Origin: Liolophura sinensis
Lineage: Eukaryota; Mollusca; Polyplacophora; Chitonida; Chitonidae
Length of the DNA stretch: 64,000 bases
NCBI RefSeq assembly: GCF_032854445.1
Contig: NC_088295.1
Coordinates: 59,873,249-59,937,248 of the forward strand
Reading direction: 5' to 3'
The first letter of the stretch is position 1. The number at the start of each line of letters is the position of its first letter. The notes beneath the pieces were generated by a model. The model made no database searches, was not told the DNA's origin, and worked only from the letters and a program-made list of their open reading frames with translations. Of the stretch, positions 20,246 to 30,600 are shown one piece after another. Both the position numbers and the translations under genes were made by a program.

Positions 20246-20754
20246 GAAAAGCATTGAATGTCACAGATCAAATTTAGACAATCGGCTCATAACTAAGACT
20301 CGTTAAATAGGAGTGGGGCAGGATGTGGCATAGTGCTAAAGGTACTGGCCTGTCAATTGGTAAACACATGAAGTACGGGATCAGACTGGCCTTGAACGGG
20401 ATTTGTTGATTTTCACAATTGCAGTGTTCGCATATGGTGATTATAAGTTTACACAGGCCATTTGTTAAAGCCCGCTTGTTTTTCATCAATTTTGTGTGCA
20501 TATGTACATCACATGTGAGAATTTTCGTCAGTAACATGCCAAATGTCATTCGCTTAGCTCGGGCACCCAGACTTCATCTACCTATGTAAAGGACTGCCAT
20601 CATATAAGCAAAAAACATTTGAGTATGTCACTGAACACCAGTTAAATAATTTTACCTGTTTATCTTGAATTTGAAATTGCCACTCTTGGTACGTACCATA
20701 CTTCAGAGCCACAGCACACTTTCACCTCTGTCTAAACATGTATCATCTGTAGTT

Positions 20755-20982
20755 CTTAACTCTCACTTCACCCACACACTCAACTCTGCAACCAATATTT
20801 TGAAACATTTCAAGAGAATTATGAGGTGTAGAGAAATAATTTGCACAGTTTTATGAAGCTTGGATCTCTAGTGATACAGACAAATCATTTAAGCACCATT
20901 TTCACAATACTTGTAATGGTATACACAAATTCCAAAAATGTGCTCTGGAGGTCGAAAAAGTTGAAGATTCACACTAGCAGGT
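20755..20982. repeat. Diverged M1-related sequence
   Basis: CAACCAATATTTTGAAAC, GAGAATTATGAGG and the right end GAAAAAGTTGAAGATTCACA parallel the M1 copy at 28616. The left end is not clear. Confidence 0.5.
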
Positions 20983-21138
20983 GATCACTGATGCTGTACA
21001 CCAAACACTACATTGCCATAGTTTATAGATACTTGGGCTTATAAGTGTCCTGTCAAATCAATAATTAGTTCAACTCAAGGCACAAACCTCCCTATGATTT
21101 TGTTCATTGGGTCTTGGAGTATGGCTAAGTGACATAGT

Positions 21139-21383
21139 CGTGGTCAAGGTGGTTAGCATGCCAGCATGGCTCAGTGACTCAGGAGCCTCTCGCCAATGCG
21201 GTTTCTGTGAGTTCAAGTCCAGCTCATGCTGGCTTCCTTGCCGGGGTACGTGGGAAGGTCTCTTAGCACCATGCGGGTGGTTGTGGGTTTCCCCTGGGCT
21301 CTGCTCGGTTTCCTTCCACCTTAATGCTGTCCACCATAGTATAAGTGAAATATTCTTGAGTATCAAAATATCAATAAATACAT
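21139..21383 (+). repeat. SINE-A, near full length, just upstream of AGPAT exon 1
   Basis: Head GGTCAAGGTGGTTAGCATG, box B GAGTTCAAGTCCAGCTCATG, 3' domain AAGTGAAATATTCTTGAGTA and an AATAAATA tail. It ends 64 bp before the AGPAT acceptor. Confidence 0.9.
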
Positions 21384-21456
21384 GTTAATCAAATAAGTTA
21401 CATGCACTGATTAAAGTCTTTACTTTATATTAGTGTCATTCTTTCAGAAGTTCAAA

Positions 21457-21634
21457 ATGGGGGTGTGGGCTCAGATGAAAAAATGGTTCGTTCTACACTT
21501 GCTGATTGGCTATGTCTTCGTCGTGAGCGGTCTCATTGTCAACTTCCTCATGCTGTGTTCTTGTATCATCTGGCCATTTAACAAAGTATTGTACAGGAAA
21601 ATCAACTGTCTGCTGGCTTACTCACATTGGTGCC
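21457..21634 (+). CDS. AGPAT3: AGPAT coding exon 1
   Basis: Acceptor CTTTCAG at 21447 lies 9 nt before the ATG, so a 5'UTR exon must lie upstream. Encodes MGVWAQMKKWFVLHLLIGYV and FVVSGLIVNF to SHWC. Donor C|GTAAGT. Confidence 0.93.
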
Positions 21635-24600
21635 GTAAGTACTTACCATATCTAGTAGATGTATAGAATACTGAATAGTAGGGCCATTTGTGTGATCTTA
21701 CATGAAGTTTGTTGAAGATCACTTGCCTTCCACCAATATGACATGTGTCACCTATGGGGAAAGTTTGTCGCGTGCTAAAGGATGGTAGTGACTAGTTGAT
21801 GGCCTAATGGTTAGAGTGTCTGCCTCCAAGTTGGGAGCCCTGGGGTCAAACCCAGGTCAGGTCATGCCAAAGGTTTTTAAAAATGGTACTTGTTGTTGCC
21901 TAAAGTTTTGCGTAGAGGTTAGAGCAAAGAAACAAGACTGGTTGGCCTGATATCCGTATAATTTGCATGATACTTCAAGGGCAGCAACAGTAGTTTGGCA
22001 GCATGGACTCACCATGCCACAAGATGACACAGTTTCTGTACCAACATCTAATGACTCCTCATTGTTCAGTACAACGTATAACCCCAAGTGTATATGCTAA
22101 AAGATGGTGGTTTAGTGGGGGTAGTTTTGTTTCGTACTCCTACAAAACTAGTGTCTGTTATATGAGTGAAATATTGTTGAGTATCCTCATTCGTCAACCA
22201 TTTAGTATATGAAAGAGAAACTTTGAGAGCAGTTTATGAACATTTTGAATATGATTTTGGAGACAAAGCTACATTGGTTGGATTGGCCCAATTTCAAACA
22301 GTATAATTTTATCTGTCTACACAGAATAAGGCCAGCAGAATATGCTTGAACAAACATGTGAAAAGGTTAAAGAATTAGGGTATGGTGTTATACCCCAGTC
22401 AGATAAATCTGTAAATATAAAAACATTTAAGTGCAGTTCAAATCCAGGTTTGGCTAACGTGACTGATGGTTTTACAATTATGACTGAAACCTGGCCTCCA
22501 TTCTACAAGAGAAATAGTCTTGTTAAATCCTAAATAACTAATAGAATAAAGTTTGATTAAGTTCCACCTTTCATGAAGTTAAACCTGTTATCACATTGAT
22601 AATATTACAGCCTCTTGTTCCTGTTTTAGAGTTCACATTTCTCGCCCAGTGGTGGTCAGGAAGTGACTGTGAGCTGATTATCTCCCCTGAAGATGAGAAG
22701 TATGTAGGAAAGGAACACGCATTAATTATCATGAACCATAAGTACGACATTGACTGGCTGATGGGGTGGATTATTGCAGAAAGATATGCTATGTTAGGGG
22801 TAAGTATTAAATAATCTAGATATGTGGCTTGTAGTTAGATTAGGGCCTCATTACTTCAGATGGGTAATACAGCTCTGGCTTTCTGTAACGGTCAAGCCCT
22901 TGACCAGGAAATTTGTCAGGTAATTGGCGAGGGTCAGTAGTTTACTGACTCCTCAGTCGGGGCATTACAGTTTCCTTGACCGCTAGACGTTACTGCCATC
23001 ATACAAGTGAAAATTTCTTTAGCGGTTTGAGGCAATTTTAGCGCCAGAATTGTTCCTTCATTCAGCAATTATTGGCCTTTATTTCATACATTATTTCCTT
23101 ACTGATATCCCAAAACATGTTTAAGGGTATATTCTATACATTGATTCAGATCAGTATATCTGATGTCTTTTGTTTTTTAAATTTACATATGACAGAAATT
23201 AAATTTTTAAGGAAAGGGCAACAAATAATTTAGCCATAGTTATTTCAGAAGAGAGGTGGAAGCAGGCCTAAGTGGCAACAGCCATTTTGTTTGAAAAATG
23301 CGTGATCTTTATAAATCAGTTTTGAATCTGGTAGTCCTAGGGATACACTGTGTTAGAGAAGTACAATGATGTGTCAGCTTATATGGCTAGAAGGTGAAAC
23401 AGAGTTCAAGAGACAGTAGTGGAAACAGCTGTGATCTTGGGTTACAGGTATAACGGACACCAGATTGGTGAAATAAAAAATTAATAACATAGCAGCTTTT
23501 TTGGCAATTTTCACAATTTTGCTTAATTTTAACTGCCATATCTTGGATTAGCAACATCACAAAGATGAAAAGGTGTGCATTTAACACTGTGAGGTACTTC
23601 ATCTATTCATATACATTTAACCTTGTGTTGTCTTTTCTTTTATAGTTAAAGACAGCCTCAGTTTATCATCTCCCGTCCCCCCATATTCTCACGGCTGGTC
23701 TGCCTCTCTGACCGAAGATGGGTGGTTACTAAACACTGTGGGGCAAACTCACTACATTTTCTTTAATTGCAGGGCTCAAAAATTTATGGTAAGCAGATGC
23801 TGAGGTATGTGCCACTGATTGGCTGGGCCTGGTACTTCACAGAGAGCATTTTCCTGAAGCGGAACTGGGAGCACGACAGACAAGTCATCATGAGGGACCT
23901 AAAGAACCTGACCCACTTCCCTGTCAACTACTGGGTGACCGTGAGTGACAATTTTAGTATTCAGAAGTACTGTGTATGGCCTCTTGTTTTCGTCACCGAT
24001 CAACAAGCTTTGCTTTCTTTATAGATATAATTCCTACTTGGTTTATTCATTCACTCTGAACAAATTTTTCAGTTTTCAAAAATTGACTATCACTTCTGTC
24101 TTTACTTTCCTTTTTGTTTCTATTGTTTTATTTTTTATTCGTTTACCTTTCATGGCTAATCGCTGGCTGAAGTGGACTTCTCACATTGGTCTTGAATGGC
24201 TTATCTCACTTTTCTTTTTGTTTATTTGACACGTACATTAGCTGCTTCACTAGAGTTTTAACGGTGAAGATGGAGCTCTGCAAATATACACAGTACTTGG
24301 GTGTTTTGGGCAGTGTGTAGGGCTTGGTGAGAGCTTCAGTACACACTGCATATTCATTATTGTGTTTGCTTATTTTGTTTCCTTTCTGTTTTTTTTTTTT
24401 GTTCTTTTTTTTTGTTTTTGTGCTCATGCATGCAAATTGATGTTCCCCTTCCACTTTCCTTGTACATGTACGTGTTCAGGCCTGGAAAAGCTCACAAAAG
24501 AATGAAACAAATGAATGGTATGCCTTTTCACAGTCATTTTGAGAATTTTGAAAAAAAGACTTCATGCATAATAACAATTTCTTCCAACAGTGTAAAAAAA

Positions 24601-27600
24601 ATAAAAATGGTGCATGTGTAAGCCATTGTGACAAATTTTAAAAAAACAGCAAGAATTAAAGTTCTTGGTTGGTGTAGAACACACTCCTAAAATAAAACTT
24701 GCCTAAATGGTTTCCAGTCTTTTTTCTTTTGGTATGTCCTTTTTTTTATCCCCATGATATACTGTACTTCTTCCTCCCTCCCCCGTGGGGTACCGTCTTG
24801 ATCACAAAACTTAACCAGCCCTCACCCGTCTTGATCACAGACTTAACCAGCCCTCACTCATCTTGATCACAAACTTAACCAGCCCTCACCCATCTTGATC
24901 ACAGACTTAACCAGCCCTCGCCCGTCTTGATTACAAACTTAACCAGCCCTCACCCATCTTGATCACAAACTCAACCAGTGCTCACCCCTTTTGATCACAA
25001 ACTGAACCAGCCCTCACAAACTTAACACCAACTTAGCCTGCCAGTTGCCATAACCTCGTGCTGGATCTGCTAAGTCAGAAATTTTGTCAGTTACATGGCC
25101 AGGTGTGATGGTTTTGCCTATTACTTGGCCAGGTGTGATGATTTGTCAGTTACTTGGCCAGGTGTGATGGTAATGTCAGTTACTCAGTTTGGTGTCTTGG
25201 TATCATCAGTTCCATCAAGATTTCCCGGTTTCCTCCCACCATAGTTCTGGCTGCCTTGATATAAGTGAAATATTCTTGAGTATGGCGTCAAACACCAATC
25301 AGATAAATATACAAATACATAAGAGTTTAATCAGTCATGGCATTTGTATTGTGTTTGCTTGGTGTTTGTGTGTAGAAGTGCTTGTTGTAAATTTTCAACC
25401 CCAATTTCCAACCCAGCTTTACCAAGTGTGTTTGACATTTTTGTAGCTTTTTATGCATTACCTATATTTCTTTTCTTTGCTTTCTTTGTGTGTTATGCGT
25501 GCACTGAGCATGTTTTTTTTGTTTTGTTTTTTTTTGAGCATGTAATTTTTGTCTGTGTTTACATCTACCTGCTTGAATGAAGTATGCCTGGCTTTTAGTT
25601 TACTGTGCGTATGTCAGCATTTCTTGTTCTAACTGGACTTTACTGCTTTTGTTTGACCCGCTTTTGTTTGACCTGCTTTTGTTTGACCAACTATTGTTTC
25701 CCTTGCTTTTGTTTGACCAACTTTTGTTTGACCTGCTTTTGTTTGACCAACTTTTGTTTGACCTGCTTTTGTTTGACCAACTTTTGTTTGAACAGCTTTT
25801 GTTTGACCTGCTTTTGTTTGACCAGCTTTTCTTTGACCTGCTTTTCTTTGACCTGCTTTATTAAAAAAGCAATTGGCTCATACAGCTTGTAAATCTGGTT
25901 CAGATGGATAGCATGGTTGTTGCCTTGATTGTGAAATATCTTAATGACAAGGGCACTATTTTAATGGCATTTCGCATTTGTCTGCTTGCTTGAAATCATC
26001 GGTTTTTGTATAAACTGAATTTATTGAATTGATTGCAAGGTTTGAAGGAAAAAAAAAAATTCTTTGAATATAAATGTTGTTGCAAATTTGGAAATCTAAA
26101 ACCAAACAAAATTTTCTTCGCTACCTAACTTTCTTTTCCATGAAATGATTATAAATATTATGATGAAATTTATTCATCCTGTTTTCTCTTTTTTTACATA
26201 AACTTTCCTCCATGACTAAATTGCTCATTTTGCCTGATTGCTCATTTTGCCTGATTGCTCATTTTGCCTGATTGCTTATTTTGACGTTTGGTTGGAAAGC
26301 AGTATGGTATCCTACTGGTTAAAATGTAAATTTCAGCAACAAAACATATATTCTTGCCTCCTTTACAACCTTTTAAATGTCAATTTTAGAGGGTGAAATT
26401 TTGGATTATTTACTGTATGTTAAAACATACCTAATTCTTTGCACAAATTTGCACTCAGATTCTTTAGTTACATTTGCAACCTTTGGTTTTCATCGCTAAT
26501 TTGAACCTTGTGACACATTTCCTGAATTGTCTGTTTCTCACACCTCACAGGCTTGTTCTCATGTTCTCATTGTTATCTGTGTATTTGACTGTGTTTGCTG
26601 GAGGATAGATCCTGCTATTTTGTGAGGGGACACGCTTCACTGAGGAGAAGCACAAGGGTAGTATGGAGGTGGCCAAACTGAAGGGTTACCCACTCCTGAA
26701 ACACCATCTGTTGCCACGCTCTAAGGGATTTGTCTTAACTATGCATGGACTCAAAGGAAAACGTAAGACTTGGAAACAGATTCTGTGTAGCCTTAATCCA
26801 AAGCAACTTTGATCAGCAAAGTATAATTTCAGATGCAATTTGAAAACATTATTCGTTGGACTTAAATATACTGTTTATGTGTATATGAACATCACACAGA
26901 AATTCTATTTATAATCTTTCCAGATCAGATAACATTCCTCTAATTTGTGAAAAACATAAAGTCTAATCTGTGTTGACCCGTTCATCACTTTCTACTGTAA
27001 TGGCCGGGCTGTTTAGAGAGTCCATCATTTACGTGTGAATGATGGTGATGTGTAATGATATTAATGATTTATTGGCTGTGTCAAGGGGCTGGATGAGTTG
27101 TTTGGTCAGTCTGTCCGTAAGAACATTACCTTTTTGGCAGGATTCTTGCAGCCAGTTGCAAATTTGTAGTGATTAATTAAATTCACAGTTTCGGTCTGTT
27201 GACTTGTTAAGTCTTCGGTACCTGTGTGTAGACTTGGGTGATTTTGCGTGGTTTCAGTTCCAGCCATATATGACTGTACAGTGGCCTTCAGGAAGGACGG
27301 AGCTGAACCAACCCTGATGAACATACTTGCCGGGAAAGCTTGTAAAGCAGAAATGCATGTCAGGTAGGATTGTCTGTCTTCTTCAAACTCTGATGGAAGC
27401 GGCAGATCCCGGGTCAATCCTAGGTCGAGTCACACCTAAGACCTTAAAAGAGAAAGTTGTAACTTCTTGGCTTGGCGTTCATCATGAAGGGGATAGGGCA
27501 ACTACTGGCTGACCCGTATCAGTATAATGGCTCGGGCGGGGTGGCTTACTTGCCTTTGGTAAGGTGTCTCAGTGAAGCAGCACTGGATAAAAGAGCAGTG

Positions 27601-30600
27601 GAAATACGTCCTGCAGCAAGGAGGCACTCTAAGGATTCCTTCGTCGTCATATGACTGAAAAATTGTTAAGTACGACATTTAACCCCAAGCACTCACTCAC
27701 TCAAATTCTGAGACCAGCTTTATGAAGCAATCAGAGTATTTTTGTTTACCATCCCCTTGTGATACAAGCTTAAAATAGTGCGAAATTGCACCGTACATAA
27801 ACTTTTAGTATGCAAGGCCTAATCTTAATCTAAGAGTCCAACACCTAGGAACGGCCTTTCCTAATTTAGGCCTATATCTAGCCTTTTTAGGCAAAATAAG
27901 CCAAAAATGACTAAAATTATTGTCGTACAATTTTTCGTTATATGACAATGACACTCAGCCAGCATATAAAGTGCTGTCTGAAAGCAAATTGTGGTCTTAA
28001 AGTAGGGCCTCATATGTTCTTCGTGTATACCCGCAAAAGTCCCAAGATGGACAGTTGTTTTATGTGACTGTGGAGTGTGCAATGTAAACTGTGTTTCCAC
28101 CCACATGTGCTTGCATTCGTGATAGCTCATGCAATTCTTCAAGACATACGCCATAGTTTTTATGGCCTGCACAATGACAGCTGCGTCTACATGTACAGGA
28201 ATGATTCTACTACCCCATCAGTCTACCCCAGCAATAATTTCACGTATGATGCTTTATAAATGGTACATATTCCATTGGCAGTGCGCAAACGTGTGCGTTA
28301 GACAACTGTGCTGAGTCTGCGGAGACACTTCTTCTAGACTTATCGGACAAGTAATCAGTAATGCAATCTCATATAAGTGGAAACACTGCATTACTGTGAT
28401 GGCCTGACTAGCCTGGGCTGTCCAATTAAGTTGGGTTGTGTCAGATGGCATTGATTTTTAAATGTGACAAAAGCTTCAGTAGTTCAAGGGTACACCCATT
28501 ACAATTTCAAAGTATTTACATGTATTTCTTAGCAAACTTTTAATATTGTTTTTAGTAAGATTTTTGATTTTTGTTCAAGTCATTGTTTGGACTGGGTATG
28601 AAGGAAATATTTAAATTACCCTAAATCTTTGACCTTTTCAACCAACAACTGTGAACAATATTTTGAAACCTCTTGAGAGAATTATACGAGGTAAAGAAAT
28701 AATCTGCACAGCGTTATTTGACTTGCATCTTCAGTGACAAAAAAAAAAAATCATTTTTGGTGTCATTTTCATAATGATAGTATTCATAAATTGCACTGAA
28801 AAAAATGGCTGTGGAGGTTGAAAAGGTTGAAGATTTACAGTACATGTACATTACTATAATGGAGTTTGTGGGAGCGGGACAGTTGTGAGGTGTGCAACCA
28901 TGAGGCACACAAGGTATGGGTTCAATCCCGATCTAGGACAGGGAAGTTTCAAATTTGTCTAAGGCCACTTGTCTTCCACCAGTAAGGTGTTCAAGTCTTA
29001 GGTCTGGCAGTCCAGTTTCCTCCACTCATAAAACTGCGTGCAGTTGTATCAGTGAAAAATTCCTCAGGCATACTGCCCAACAATGAACCAATAATTGAAT
29101 TAGTATAATAAAGCTTGTTTTTTTTTTTTATTTATTTTATGTATTAAGGAGAATAAGGACAGAAGATGTTCCCACGACAACAGATGAGGAGTGTGCTGAT
29201 TGGTTGAGGAAGTTTTATAAACATAAAGTAAGTGTTTTAATGGATTTCTTTTCAGTTGTTTATTGTATTCTAACTCGAGGGATACACGAATTGAACTATA
29301 AAACAAAGATTATGTTTCTATGCCAAATGAAGAAAATAATGCCCCGGAATTTTTGTTAAAAAAGTTTTATTTTTGGAGTAGTTTTATGCCTGGTAATTAC
29401 ACTTGTATATTATGCATATTTTCTGTCAATGATCAGATTTTTTCACAAATTACTTCATTGATCGTGCTCAGAACTCAGTGAACACCCCCGAAGTGAAGCC
29501 CGGTGAATCGGTCGCTACAGTGGGGGCAATGTGACATGTACACAGATACTACATGGCTTCTGGCCAGCTTAGCACCACGCTCCGCACCCCTACACCTGCC
29601 CCCATTTGATCTGTTCCCCACACCTCCGCCCCCATTTGTCCAGACCCATCTGTCCCCCACAGAGTCCTTCTTGAACAGGGATCATCATTGATGTCACGGC
29701 TGCAAGCTTCTCAATTTCCAGACAGACTCCTGGGGCCTTAAGAAAACTGTACTTTGAAGCCGTTTTTCCCGTCCAAAGTGAAAATTGAAAAATTTGAACT
29801 GTTATATGCTATTACATATGATAATCAGCACATTAAGAAATAAAACCAAAGCATTTCATCTATCCTTTATGTTAATGTGGGTTGTATAGCAATAATAGTG
29901 AACATGGCCTAAGTCAGAAATCCGGAAAATAAACAGAATCATCACTAACTGCCTAGTAGTTGAGAGAGAAGATCATGTGTTAAAACAGCTATGTCTGTTT
30001 ATGTCATAGAGGAATATCCACTAGCTGTTTCCTGATACCCATATTTATTTATTTAACGTCCTTTTATGCTCAAAATTATTCAATTTAAATGATAGTTGTG
30101 ACTTTCATTGTGATCAGAGTCTCAAGACAAAACCACTGCAGACATCTAGAAACATGTTAAAGACTTTAAAAAAGATTTAATTCTTAATGTGACCTATCAA
30201 CAGTAACAATATTGGATTGCTAAACCAGTATAAGAACACTCTCATTATGTGAACTTTTAGAGACAAGAAACTTAGTTTTTCAGCAGAATATCGTCCTGCT
30301 TTCCAAACAAACTTCAAACGACCATTTTAAGATCAGTAGATATCTCAGAATTTGGGAGAACAGGGATTTTAGTCATGGCAGAAATATTAGGATGTGTGCA
30401 GTGTGTGGAATGTTTGATTAAAACGTTTCTTGTTGATTGCAGGATGATGTGTACGAGTCATTTGTCCAGAAGGGTTACATTGAAGGTAACCGACACCGCC
30501 AGCCACGGCGTTACAGGGACCTGCTCATGTGGCTGTTCTGGGCAGTGATCCTGTGTGTGCCACTGTTCTCATACCTGGGCAAAGTCTTCCTCTCGGGGAC

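Larger units (their letters stand above)
17924..21447. other. Head-to-head intergenic region, YARS1 and AGPAT
   Basis: It holds a SINE-A copy (18772-18907), a large imperfect palindrome (19853-20066), a SINE-B tail (20110-20245) and a SINE-A just before the AGPAT acceptor. A CpG-containing stretch at 19420-19600 ending AAG|GTAAAG may be an AGPAT 5'UTR exon; this is weak. Confidence 0.45.

Noticed and set aside
21785-21860. tRNA-Gly-like gene
   Set aside because: A and B boxes are clear, but the acceptor stem does not pair and a SINE tail follows.
23640-23770. Alternative AGPAT exon before exon 3
   Set aside because: An acceptor-like TTTTATAG is present, but the continuing frame reaches a stop after about 20 codons and no donor is evident.
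25577-25892. Two 95-codon leucine/cysteine-rich ORFs
   Set aside because: Translation of a 15-bp intronic tandem repeat.
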